In this document: positions 55,840-64,000 of the stretch, in pieces
How the letters are laid out: every line of letters begins with the position of its first letter
How positions within the stretch are numbered: the first letter of the stretch is position 1
Source of the DNA: Woronichinia naegeliana WA131
GTDB lineage: Bacteria > Cyanobacteriota > Cyanobacteriia > Cyanobacteriales > Microcystaceae
Direction: 5' to 3'
DNA length: 64,000 nt
Assembly: GCA_025370055.1 (NCBI GenBank)
Contig: CP073041.1
Coordinates: 2,046,001-2,110,000, forward strand
Position numbers and translations under genes: made by a program
The notes under the pieces: model-generated
What the model was told of the DNA's origin: nothing
The model's database searches: none
The model's input: only the letters and a program-made list of their open reading frames with translations

Positions 55840-55873
55840 TTTTTATTCCTGTATCCCGTTAAGCGATCGCTCT
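55840..55873. repeat. Cyanobacterial repeat unit (tcccgttaagcgatcgct), copy 1
   Basis: ttttattcctgtatcccgtt then aagcgatcgct. It recurs twice, in tandem, near 60625-60680. It lies right against the start of the truncated xisH, so it marks the break in that gene. Confidence 0.7.
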
Positions 55874-56038
55874 ATGGTATTTATCGAACATTTCTTAAAC
55901 GTATTAATCCCGATCGCAGAAGATGTTTATCAAGATTTTTTTCAACGTCCTGCTATTCAAGAAATTATTAGAGATCAAGAAATTAATTTAATTGTTTTTG
56001 AACCTAATTTAGAGGAAATTCTTCAATGGATAAATTAA
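55874..56038 (+). pseudogene. Truncated xisH (C-terminal fragment)
   Basis: 54 residues ending EDVYQDFFQRPAIQEIIRDQ and LIVFEPNLEEILQWIN. This is the C-terminal third of XisH, an fdxN-element excision controlling factor of about 138 residues with a nuclease-like fold. The N-terminal two-thirds are missing, cut at the repeat at 55840-55873. Its last 13 bases overlap the start of xisI, as in intact xisH-xisI pairs. Confidence 0.85.
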
Positions 56039-56364
56039 CTCAATACCGACAAATTATTCAAAAAATCATTAATCAGCATTCTACTTATCAAGCGACCGAT
56101 GGAGACATTACCACAATTCCAATTTATGATCTATTTCAGGATAATTATTTGTTAATTAATTTGGGTTGGGATAGAACGGGTCGAGTTCATAATATTGATT
56201 TACATTTGCGAATTCAAGACGAGAAAATTTGGATTGAATGGGATGGTACGGAAAACGGTGTCGTAGAAGAGTTAATCCGAGCAGGTGTTGCAAAAGAAGA
56301 TATTGTTCTGGGTTTTTATCGTCCTGAACGCCGATCGCTGGTAGATTTTGTTTTAACTTCTTGA
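56026..56364 (+). CDS. xisI: XisI family protein
   Basis: 112 residues, full length. MDKLTQYRQIIQKIINQHST, DNYLLINLGWDRTGRVHNID and IEWDGTENGVVEELIRAGVA with the C-terminal PERRSLVDFV are the XisI pattern. XisH and XisI were named for controlling excision of the fdxN element in heterocysts, but many copies exist in unicellular strains and behave like TA-type pairs. Only XisI is intact here. Confidence 0.92.
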   Translation: MDKLTQYRQIIQKIINQHSTYQATDGDITTIPIYDLFQDNYLLINLGWDRTGRVHNIDLHLRIQDEKIWIEWDGTENGVVEELIRAGVAKEDIVLGFYRPERRSLVDFVLTS

Positions 56365-56457
56365 ACGACAAAAAAGATAGATACTTTAGCGATCTCGTTT
56401 TATTTGTTCTGCTAGAATGAAAATAATTTCGTTTCTTCCAATTAACGGAGACTACAG

Positions 56458-56664
56458 ATGACGGTTTTAACGCCTAGTCCGATTCATTCCGATCCTGAAG
56501 TTATGGGCGGTACTTTGGTTTTTCGTAATACAAGAGTTTCGACTCAAACACTTCTGGATTATTTGGATGATGGTTTTAGTTTAGAAGAATTTTTAGATAA
56601 TTTTCCGTCTGTTGATCGGCAAGACGCTTTGGCTTTTTTAGGTCATAAAAATCTGGAAAAATGA
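56458..56664 (+). CDS. DUF433 antitoxin-like protein
   Basis: 68 residues. IHSDPEVMGGTLVFRNTRVS then TQTLLDYLDDGFSLEEFLDNFPSV is the DUF433 core. The stop overlaps the next start by 4 bases. The partner here is not the usual DUF5615 toxin but a DUF6883-like protein, so it may be a variant pair. Confidence 0.85.
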   Translation: MTVLTPSPIHSDPEVMGGTLVFRNTRVSTQTLLDYLDDGFSLEEFLDNFPSVDRQDALAFLGHKNLEK

Positions 56665-56990
56665 CTACACCAATATCATTAGATTTTCCACTGGCTAAGG
56701 CTGAATACTTACTCACTCGTGTTGCCGAATTTGGGAAAGGAGGTGATAAACGTAATTACTGGCAAAATATTTTGGGATTTCGATCAGCAGAGCATATTCG
56801 CAAAGCTATTTTAGATGAAATTACCATTGAAAAACTTACTCCTCAAGGTATTCATCCCTATGGCGATCGCCTAGTTGCGATTATTCAAATAAACACCCCC
56901 TTGGGTCGTTCGCAACCAATTTTAACTGTTTGGCTGGTTCCTTTTGAAGCTAAGATTGCTCGTTTTATTACTGCGATACCTAATCATTAG
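56661..56990 (+). CDS. DUF6883-like protein
   Basis: 109 residues. LDFPLAKAEYLLTRVAEFGK then GGDKRNYWQNILGFRSAEHI is the DUF6883 pattern. The family is often found beside DUF4926, as here, and is toxin-like in context. Activity is not known. It overlaps DUF433 by ATGA. Confidence 0.75.
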   Translation: MTTPISLDFPLAKAEYLLTRVAEFGKGGDKRNYWQNILGFRSAEHIRKAILDEITIEKLTPQGIHPYGDRLVAIIQINTPLGRSQPILTVWLVPFEAKIARFITAIPNH

Positions 56991-57001
56991 ACGAGGTAAA
57001 T

Positions 57002-57373
57002 ATGAAATCTTTTAATTTATTTGATACGGTTAAAACTATTGAAGAAATTACTCTTTCAAATGGTGATATTGCGCCGATTGATACTATTGGTGTGATTGTC
57101 GAGATTTATAATGATGGTGAAGCCTATGAAGTAGAATTATTTGGGAATTGGGTTGAATATAATCAACAGGGAGAATTTGTTGCTAGTCATTCAAATAGTC
57201 CCAATGCTTTTGTGGAAACGATCGCTGTGATTACTCTCTATCCTCAGCAAATTAATTTTGTGAAGCCAGCGAGGGAAACGGTCGGAATTAGGGCGCAACT
57301 TTTAGGAGTATTGGATGAACTCAGTGAGGACAAATTAAATCAGGTTAAGGATTTTGCGGAAACTTTGCGATAA
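57002..57373 (+). CDS. DUF4926 protein with extension
   Basis: 123 residues. The N-terminal half (NLFDTVKTIEEI..., IGVIVEIYNDGEAYEVELF) is DUF4926, a small beta fold. The C-terminal 50 residues form a helix (LGVLDELSEDKLNQVKDFAE). It follows the DUF6883 gene by 11 bases with a gaggt ribosome binding site. The pair is probably a TA-like or immunity-type module, inferred from neighbourhood only. Confidence 0.75.
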   Translation: MKSFNLFDTVKTIEEITLSNGDIAPIDTIGVIVEIYNDGEAYEVELFGNWVEYNQQGEFVASHSNSPNAFVETIAVITLYPQQINFVKPARETVGIRAQLLGVLDELSEDKLNQVKDFAETLR

Positions 57374-57461
57374 TTTTCATTGGTGAACTGCCTTTGCTCT
57401 CTTTTGCCAAGTTTTTAAATTTCTGCTTTAATCAAGATAGATAAGCTATTTGGGTAATAAT

Positions 57462-57623
57462 ATGCAATATCAAATCAAACTTAAAAAAAGTGAAGAAGGT
57501 TATGCGGTTTGGTGTCCTAGTCTGCCAGGTTGTGCTTCCCAGGGTGAAACAAGAGAAGAGCCCATTGCTAATATTAAGGATGCGATCGCGGTTTATGTAG
57601 ATGTCTTGAATGAATTAAAATGA
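57462..57623 (+). CDS. HicB-like antitoxin, 53 aa (orphan)
   Basis: The sequence MQYQIKLKKSEEGYAVWCPS continues with LPGCASQGETREEPIANIKDAIAVYVDVL. This is the HicB RNase-H-like antitoxin fold in its short form, with no added DNA-binding domain. HicA, its usual small RNase partner, is not on either side. The frame is intact. Confidence 0.88.
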   Translation: MQYQIKLKKSEEGYAVWCPSLPGCASQGETREEPIANIKDAIAVYVDVLNELK

Positions 57624-57671
57624 TGGTGGGGGCGCAAGGCTTGCGACCAAAAATTTCATAGGAGAAATTCA

Positions 57672-59336
57672 ATGACTTTGGATTGGTTAAAAAATATAGA
57701 CCCCGATACTCTGGCTAAGTTTGCGGCCCTTGAGGTAAAACGGGATGATGATTGGTTCTTGAAGGAAAGTATAGAAATTATAATGGTCATGCCCGACTCA
57801 ACTCAGGTTTATAAATTCTGGAGGGCAAATCTGGATTGTTTAAATGAGGATTTATTAACAATTCTGGAACAGTGGGCGAAAAAAAATCTAACCTCATCTC
57901 GCTCTAAAAAAGCCTGCGCTCTTGCTAAGGAACTGATCTTTTTTAGTGATTATGTTCAGGAATTTCCGTTAGGTTCTATTGCGATTAATAAGGAATTAGC
58001 GATCAAAGGTTATCAACTGGCTTTAACCGTTTTGACTTTTAAAAAATTTCCCCAGGATTGGGCAAGAATACAAAACGGACTGGGAATTGCTTACCAAAAC
58101 AGAATAAGAGGGGAACGGGCTGATAATTTAGAAACCGCGATTACTTGTTATCAAGAAGCTCTTAAGGTTTGCACTTTTGAGGCTTTTCCCCAACAATGGG
58201 CAATGACTAAAATGAATCTGGGAACTGCTTACGGCGAAAGAATAAGAGGGGAACGGACTGATAATTTAGAAAACGCGATCACTTGCTTTCAAGAGGCTCT
58301 TAAGGTTTATACTTTTACTGCTTTTCCCGAAGCTTGGGCAAGTAATCAAATGAATCTGGGAAATGCTTACCGTAAAAGAATAAGAGGGGAACGGGCTGAT
58401 AATTTAGAAAACGCGATCACTTATTATCAAGAAGCTCTTAAGGTTAGAACTTTCGATGCTTTTCCCCAAGATTGGGCAATGACTCAAATAAATCTGGGAA
58501 ATGTTTACTCTGACAGAATAAGAGGGGAACGGGCTGATAATTTAGAAACTGCGATCGTTTGTTATCAAGAGGCTCTTAAGGTTTATACCTTTGATGCTCT
58601 TCCCCAGAATTGGGCAATGACTCAAGGCAATTTGGCAGTAGCTTTAGGCTCAAGGGCATCTTTAACTAATAATGCTCAAGATTTAGATCAAGCCATTGAA
58701 CTATATGGTCAAGCTTTAACGGTTTCGGCTCCTGGTAGTTATTACTTTATTAGCCAGCAATACAGGTTAGGTCATACTTTAGCTCGTCGCTACGAAACCA
58801 GCAAAAATCCTGATGATCTGCAAAAATCCATAGCTGCCTATCAAATCGCCCTAGATTACCTCAGTCCCGAACATTACAATCGCCAACAATATTGGCAAGC
58901 GATCCCCGCCACTCAAGCCATTTTAGGCAGTCGTTTAGTCCGTGACGGCAACTGGCAAGAAGGATTGAAACTTTTAATTAATAGCCTCAATCAACTTAAA
59001 ACAGGGGATAATTCCCTAGTTTATGCCAACGCCCTCTATCAAACAGGCTATGCCTACGAACTCCTCAGCGATCAAGAAAATGCTCGGCTTTATTATCGGG
59101 ATGCCCTGCGACTGTATGAACATCTTCAGGATTTAGCTGGCATTGCCACAAGTCGGGAAAGTTTAGGGAATGTGTTCGTTTCCCAAGGTCATCTGGAAAA
59201 AGGAATGTCTGAATTAGCCCAAGCTCGTGACATTTATCAACAATTAGGTAAAACCGAAGCCGCCGAAAAAGTGGATAATACTTATCAATCGGTTCAGCAA
59301 GTCTGGGAACAGGTAAAAAGTGAGGTCTTAGAATGA
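57672..59336 (+). CDS. TPR-repeat protein
   Basis: 554 residues. Residues about 140-330 contain four nearly identical 46-residue TPR-like units (RIRGERADNLENAITCYQEA then LKV.TF.AFP..WAMTQ), spaced exactly 138 bp in DNA. Two or three more diverged TPRs follow to the C-terminus. TPRs bind proteins. In cyanobacteria, this NRIRGERADNLExAI repeat type is common in CHAT-protease and STAND partner proteins. The stop overlaps the ATPase start by four bases (ATGA at 59333), which ties the two products together. Confidence 0.92.
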   Translation: MTLDWLKNIDPDTLAKFAALEVKRDDDWFLKESIEIIMVMPDSTQVYKFWRANLDCLNEDLLTILEQWAKKNLTSSRSKKACALAKELIFFSDYVQEFPLGSIAINKELAIKGYQLALTVLTFKKFPQDWARIQNGLGIAYQNRIRGERADNLETAITCYQEALKVCTFEAFPQQWAMTKMNLGTAYGERIRGERTDNLENAITCFQEALKVYTFTAFPEAWASNQMNLGNAYRKRIRGERADNLENAITYYQEALKVRTFDAFPQDWAMTQINLGNVYSDRIRGERADNLETAIVCYQEALKVYTFDALPQNWAMTQGNLAVALGSRASLTNNAQDLDQAIELYGQALTVSAPGSYYFISQQYRLGHTLARRYETSKNPDDLQKSIAAYQIALDYLSPEHYNRQQYWQAIPATQAILGSRLVRDGNWQEGLKLLINSLNQLKTGDNSLVYANALYQTGYAYELLSDQENARLYYRDALRLYEHLQDLAGIATSRESLGNVFVSQGHLEKGMSELAQARDIYQQLGKTEAAEKVDNTYQSVQQVWEQVKSEVLE

Positions 59337-60577
59337 CAACAGCAGATGACATTTTCGAGCAATCCGCTAACAATATTCAAAACTTAGGACTCAGAGAAAT
59401 TCCGTTCACAGAAAGCCCGACTGATCTCCAAAATAAAACCCTAGATCGTATTTTTACAGGTCGTGAAAAGGAACTCCGTCAAGTTTTTAATCTCTTTCAG
59501 AACCGAGAACGTCGCCGCATTTTAATCTATGGACGGATTGGGATCGGCAAAACTGCCTTTTTATTAGAAATTTTGTCGGTATTAAAGCGTAAACGCCCTA
59601 AAATGCTGACAACCTATATTTCTCTACCTTCCGAACTCGATTTGGCCACAACTGCTCTGATTGCATTAGCGAAAGCCATGCCTGATGATGACTGGGCGCA
59701 ACGACAACTTCATCAAATGGGAATCCCCACCGCCAAAGAGATAAAAGAACGCACTTCCGAAGCAGGAGCAAATGCGGTTTTTGTCGGCAAGTTTAGTGAA
59801 AAAGATGTCTCTGCAACCAAAGCCCAATATCCCACCCTTAGCCTGGAAACTTTATTAGACCACGCCCTCGAAAAATATCCCGATGGGGTATTAATTGCCA
59901 TTGATGATCTCGATAAACAAAACCCCAGAAGAGTCCGAGAATTAATGCACGATGCCCAGGGAATCTTAAAAGGAAAAGCCTGGTTTATGCTTACAGGTCA
60001 TCCCTTGGGAATAACAGGGGATTTATTGACCAGTGAAAGGGGATTATTTGATCTACAACTTAAATTAGATGAACTCGATCAGCCTACCACCTACAAAATG
60101 CTGATTAATTACCTTAATAGTGCGCGAATTAATAATAATTGCGATGACGTGAATGACCCTCGTTCTGTTTTACCTTTTTCAAAAGAGACAGCCGCAGAAT
60201 TTTGTCGTGTTTCCCTTGGTAAACCCCGCTTTTTTAATCGCTTAGGTAACGCAGTTCTCTCTACTGCCGCTAACTTAGAAGTAAGTCGCATTACCCCAGA
60301 AGTTTTGCAACAAGGATTTAAAACCATAGAAAAAGATCGCAAACTACTTCTAGCGGAAAAAGTGATGGAAAACCGCATTTTTCAACTACTACAAAAACGA
60401 GGTTCTTTATCCGATGAAACTATCATGATCGAAGAACTAGAATTACTCGGCGTTAAAAGTTATTCCGAAATTGTTCCCTATCTAGAACGCCTTGATGATG
60501 AAGATTTTGTTCAACGATCGCCCCAATTAGACGCGATCGCTTATACACCGATTTTGTTACCTTCTAGCGATCCTTAA
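59333..60577 (+). CDS. P-loop ATPase with winged-helix end (Orc/STAND type)
   Basis: 414 residues. The FTGREKELRQVFNLFQNRER start leads into Walker A GRIGIGKT (residues 67-74) and Walker B LIAIDDLD (Asp191/192), an AAA-like core. The C-terminal 60 residues (LLQKRGSLSDETIMIEELEL...FVQRSPQLDAIAYTP) look like a winged helix. This is the layout of Orc1/Cdc6-like and STAND ATPases used in signalling or conflict. It is translationally coupled to the TPR protein. The direct client or effector is not seen. Confidence 0.88.
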   Translation: MTTADDIFEQSANNIQNLGLREIPFTESPTDLQNKTLDRIFTGREKELRQVFNLFQNRERRRILIYGRIGIGKTAFLLEILSVLKRKRPKMLTTYISLPSELDLATTALIALAKAMPDDDWAQRQLHQMGIPTAKEIKERTSEAGANAVFVGKFSEKDVSATKAQYPTLSLETLLDHALEKYPDGVLIAIDDLDKQNPRRVRELMHDAQGILKGKAWFMLTGHPLGITGDLLTSERGLFDLQLKLDELDQPTTYKMLINYLNSARINNNCDDVNDPRSVLPFSKETAAEFCRVSLGKPRFFNRLGNAVLSTAANLEVSRITPEVLQQGFKTIEKDRKLLLAEKVMENRIFQLLQKRGSLSDETIMIEELELLGVKSYSEIVPYLERLDDEDFVQRSPQLDAIAYTPILLPSSDP

Positions 60578-60599
60578 ATTAGAAGAAATAATCAATATT

Positions 60600-60690
60600 C
60601 AGAGGCGATCGCTCTTTTTCCTGATTGTTATCCCGTTAAGCGATCGCTTTTTATTCCCGTATCCCGTTAGGCGATCGCATCTTAACAAGA
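60600..60690. repeat. Tandem HIP1-bearing repeats (atcccgtta-gcgatcgc)
   Basis: gcgatcgctctttttcctga, then atcccgttaagcgatcgctt, then atcccgttaggcgatcgcat. These are the same units as at 55840. They separate the ATPase gene from the IS. Confidence 0.7.
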
Positions 60691-61807
60691 TAAAATTGTA
60701 AGTAGGGCTTGCTGAAAAAAGCTGAAACCTTTACGGAGAAAAATAGTAGGCGAATTAAGAACCGCTAGAATGCACGAAAATAGGGTAGAATGCCTCAAAA
60801 CCATTGCATTAAGAAGAGAGAAAGCAGATGTACCGAAAGCAACAGTACTCAATTGAAACACCAGAAAACTTGAAAAATCTGTTCGGCGGGCAGTTAGACG
60901 AAGAAAATCGTTGGATAGAAATGTCAAAAATGATTCCCTGGGAAGAATATGAGGAAGAATATGCAAAAAACTTCACAGAAAAAAAAGGAGCCCCAGCCAA
61001 ATCATTTAGAATGGCATTAGGAGCATTAATTATCAAAGAAATTTCAGGAAAAAGTGACAGAGAAACAGTAGAACAAATAAAAGAGAACCCTTATTTACAG
61101 TACTTTATAGGAATGGAAAGCTATAGTAGCAAAGAAGCATTTAATGCGTCAATGATGGTTCATTTTCGTAAAAAAATAGGAATGGAATTAATAAATAAAA
61201 TTAATAAAGAAATAGAAAAAAAGCGACGGGTGTAGCGTCAGGAAAAAAAAGAAAATGAAGGAAAGTTACTGTTAGATGCGACTTGTACACCAGCAGATAT
61301 AAAATATCCAACGGATATAGGAATATTGAATGATGCCAGAGAAAAAACAGAAAAAATAATAGATAAGCGATATGAAGAAATAAAAGAGAAAAGGAAAGAA
61401 AAGCCGAGGACTTATAGGGAAGTGGCAAGAAAAGAGTACTTAGCCATAGCAAAAAAACGTCGTGTGTCAAAAAAAGAAAGAAGAAAAGGAACAAAAAAAC
61501 AACTAGGATATATAAAAAGAAACTTGTCTGATATAGAAAAAATGATAGAAGAGGGAGCAAAGTTAGAAAAACTAACGAAAAAAGAGCAAGAAGAGCTTGT
61601 AACGATAGGAAAAGTGTATGAGCAACAGTTAGAAATGTATGAAAAAAAGACAAATAAAGTAGAAAACAGAATCGTGAGTGTAAGCCAACCTCACGTGCGT
61701 CCAATAGTGCGTGGAAAAGCGGGAAAAGCAGTAGAGTTTGGAGCTAAAATATCGGCAAGTAATGTGAATGGCTTTGTCTTCTTAGACAAATTAAGTTGGG
61801 ATAATTA

Positions 61808-63495
61808 GGGCTTGCTGAAAAAGTCAAAAAACGAAAGAAATGTGGGTTAGGGAAGTATGGACTGAAAAAGCATAGATAACTTATCCTTATGGAAACAAAT
61901 CAAAATACAGATTTTGTTTAATCTATTGTTCCTTTCTGTCTAAAAAGGTCAACACAAATCACTCCTCACAAAAGAGAGGAAAATTAACACCATTTTTCAC
62001 AAGAAAAACGACTCTACAACTTTTTACTTTTTGTCTTCTGAAGTAGAGTAGAAAGATTCATTACCAAAAAGTTCATCGCAATTACCGTTTCCGAGGTCTC
62101 AGGTAGTTTGGCCATCACTCGACCAAGACTAAATTTCCTCTTTCCCTGTCCGAATTTACCCTCAATGGCATTACGCACTCTTTCATCTGAGCGTGCCTCT
62201 TTCTTTTTTTCTTTGCTCACCTCTTTCGGCGGTCTTCCCAATCGGGGACCACTCATTCTTATATCCCTTTCTTTACAATAAGCTCGATTCGCTTTTGTTC
62301 GATAGATTTTATCCACATGAACCGATTCCGGATAACATCCTGTTTCCCTTTTATATTCTTCTATTCGCGCTTGTAAATCTCCCGATTCGTTGTAATTATC
62401 CCAACTTAATTTGTCTAAGAAGACAAAGCCATTCACATTACTTGCCGATATTTTAGCTCCAAACTCTACTGCTTTTCCCGCTTTTCCACGCACTATTGGA
62501 CGCACGTGAGGTTGGCTTACACTCACAATTCTGTTTTCTACTTTATTTGTCTTTTTTTCATACATTTCTAACTGTTGCTCATACACTTTTCCTATCGTTA
62601 CAAGCTCTTCTTGCTCTTTTTTCGTTAGTTTTTCTAACTTTGCTCCCTCTTCTATCATTTTTTCTATATCAGACAAGTTTCTTTTTATATATCCTAGTTG
62701 TTTTTTTGTTCCTTTTCTTCTTTCTTTTTTTGACACACGACGTTTTTTTGCTATGGCTAAGTACTCTTTTCTTGCCACTTCCCTATAAGTCCTCGGCTTT
62801 TCTTTCCTTTTCTCTTTTATTTCTTCATACAGCTTATCTATTATTTTTTCTGTTTTTTCTCTGGCATCATTCAATATTCCTATATCCGTTGGATATTTTA
62901 TATCTGCTGGTGTACAAGTCGCATCTAACAATAACTTTCCTTCATTTTCTTTTTTTTCTGACGCTACACCCGTCGCTTTTTTTTCTATTTCTTTATTAAT
63001 TTTATTTATTAATTCCATTCCTATTTTTTTACGAAAATGAACCATCATTGACGCATTAAATGCTTCTTTGCTACTATAGCTTTCCATTCCTATAAAGTAC
63101 TGTAAATAAGGGTTCTCTTTTATTTGTTCTACTGTTTCTCTGTCACTTTTTCCTGAAATTTCTTTGATAATTAATGCTCCTAATGCCATTCTAAATGATT
63201 TGGCTGGGGCTCCTTTTTTTTCTGTGAAGTTTTTTGCATATTCTTCCTCATATTCTTCCCAAAGAATCATTTTTGACATTTCTATCCAACGATTTTCTTC
63301 GTCTAACTGCCCGCCGAACAGATTTTTCAAGTTTTCTGGTGTTTCAATTGAGTACTGTTGCTTTCGGTACATCTGCTTTCTCTCTTCTTAATGCAATGGT
63401 TTTGAGGCATTCTACCCTATTTTCGTGCATTCTAGCGGTTCTTAATTCGCCTACTATTTTTCTCCGTAAAGGTCTCAGCTTTTTTCAGCAAGCCC
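61808..63495 (-). mobile_element. IS5-type insertion sequence E2, intact, 1688 bp
   Basis: The terminal sequence gggcttgctgaaaaa is present inverted at the other end (tttttcagcaagccc). It is inserted into E1 in opposite orientation, with taatta on both sides (61802-61807 and 63496-63501). The exact size of the duplication is uncertain because the ends may include a flanking t/a. It has one intact transposase gene. Confidence 0.92.
62014..63372 (-). CDS. IS5-type transposase of E2 (intact)
   Basis: 452 residues. The N-terminal DUF772-like region (MYRKQQYSIETPENLKNLFG...KSFRMALGALIIKEISGKSD) precedes the DDE domain. Candidate catalytic acids are the Asp in LLLDATCTPADI and the later Asp in VHVDKIYRTKANRAYC; the Glu is probably in RNAIEGKFGQGKRKF. 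The middle is a highly charged, Lys/Glu-rich insertion. The frame is complete and AT-rich with many poly-A runs, the same runs that mutated in E1. Confidence 0.9.
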   Translation of the reverse strand: MYRKQQYSIETPENLKNLFGGQLDEENRWIEMSKMILWEEYEEEYAKNFTEKKGAPAKSFRMALGALIIKEISGKSDRETVEQIKENPYLQYFIGMESYSSKEAFNASMMVHFRKKIGMELINKINKEIEKKATGVASEKKENEGKLLLDATCTPADIKYPTDIGILNDAREKTEKIIDKLYEEIKEKRKEKPRTYREVARKEYLAIAKKRRVSKKERRKGTKKQLGYIKRNLSDIEKMIEEGAKLEKLTKKEQEELVTIGKVYEQQLEMYEKKTNKVENRIVSVSQPHVRPIVRGKAGKAVEFGAKISASNVNGFVFLDKLSWDNYNESGDLQARIEEYKRETGCYPESVHVDKIYRTKANRAYCKERDIRMSGPRLGRPPKEVSKEKKKEARSDERVRNAIEGKFGQGKRKFSLGRVMAKLPETSETVIAMNFLVMNLSTLLQKTKSKKL

Positions 63496-64000
63496 TAATT
63501 ACAACGAATCGGGAGATTTACAAGCGCGAATAGAAGAATATAAAAGGGAAACAGGATGTTATCCGGAATCGGTTCATGTGGATAAAATCTATCGAACAAA
63601 AGCGAATCGAGCTTATTGTAAAGAAAGGGATATAAGAATGAGTGGTCCCCGATTGGGAAGACCGCCGAAAGAGGTGAGCAAAGAAAAAAAGAAAGAGGCA
63701 CGCTCAGATGAAAGAGTGCGTAATGCCATTGAGGGTAAATTCGGACAGGGAAAGAGGAAATTTAGTCTTGGTCGAGTGATGGCCAAACTACCTGAGACCT
63801 CGGAAACGGTAATTGCGATGAACTTTTTGGTAATGAATCTTTCTACTCTACTTCAGAAGACAAAAAGTAAAAAGTTGTAGAGTCGTTTTTCTTGTGAAAA
63901 ATGGTGTTAATTTTCCTCTCTTTTGTGAGGAGTGATTTGTGTTGACCTTTTTAGACAGAAAGGAACAATAGATTAAACAAAATCTGTATTTTGATTTGTT

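Larger units (their letters stand above)
60828..63880 (+). pseudogene. Transposase of E1 (broken)
   Basis: The N-terminal part (60828-61235) is nearly identical to the transposase of E2. An A7 run (A8 in E2) near 61216 shifts the frame into TAG at 61233. One extra G near 61242 then restores the frame, so two compensating indels surround a stop. The middle continues to DKLSWDN at 61805, where E2 is inserted. The C-terminal part (63496-63880) resumes YNESGDLQARIEEYKRE and ends QKTKSKKL. Loss of function seems certain. Confidence 0.9.
60705..64000 (+). mobile_element. IS5-type insertion sequence E1, interrupted and frameshifted
   Basis: It begins gggcttgctgaaaaaagctg at 60705 and runs off the window (by comparison with E2 it should end about 86 bases further). 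It is split at 61807/63496 by the second copy E2. Its transposase is broken; see that entry. Confidence 0.9.

Overview
The window is cyanobacterial chromosome. The evidence is a photosystem II CP47 gene, plant-like glutamate-1-semialdehyde aminomutase, the vitamin B12 genes cbiD and cobK, a TIC236/TamB-like protein, several DUF families common in cyanobacteria, and very frequent HIP1 octamers (gcgatcgc). The high load of insertion sequences and toxin-antitoxin (TA) modules suggests a Chroococcales genome of the Microcystis/Woronichinia/Synechocystis type. Genus is inference; no 16S gene is present.

Layout. 1-18,000 is mostly core: psbB (5' truncated), hemL, a methyltransferase, divergent cobK/cbiD, a PRC-barrel protein, a glycosyltransferase-ABC exporter pair, an alpha/beta hydrolase split by an ISKra4-type IS, a small secreted protein, a LapA-like membrane protein and smc. 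18,100-24,000 is accessory: a sunset-domain protein, a MITE-like element, DUF433 with a decayed partner, a vWA gene beside a DnaJ-pentapeptide gene, DUF29, a frameshifted higB with intact higA, DUF4258/DUF2283 remnants and tRNA-Thr(TGT). 24,100-28,100 is core again: a response regulator, a 2Fe-2S protein and ftsH.

28,200-37,800 is a conflict-type island. It holds a small helical protein, DUF29, a coiled-coil membrane protein and an nSTAND NTPase-WD40 gene. The WD40 gene is broken by two IS insertions whose removal restores one 863-codon frame. A third ISKra4 copy and a DUF559 nuclease framed by perfect 31-bp inverted repeats follow. 37,900-40,000 holds three TA-type loci. 40,200-55,900 returns to mostly chromosomal genes: DUF389, a PEP-CTERM protein, a 1905-residue TamB-like protein, a family 2 glycosyltransferase, a two-domain PPK2 enzyme, galE, a DUF5989 protein, proS and a DUF2993 protein.

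55,800-60,600 is accessory: truncated xisH with intact xisI, DUF433-DUF6883-DUF4926, an orphan HicB, and an overlapping TPR-protein/P-loop ATPase pair. The window ends in an IS5-type element (already frameshifted) that carries a second, intact copy of the same IS in opposite orientation.

Two themes recur. Antitoxin-like genes are often intact while their toxin partners are decayed or absent. Several IS insertions have exact target duplications and in-frame restorable targets, so they look young. The best candidates for less described systems are the nSTAND/WD40 cluster, the TPR-ATPase pair, the vWA/DnaJ-pentapeptide pair and the inverted-repeat DUF559 unit.
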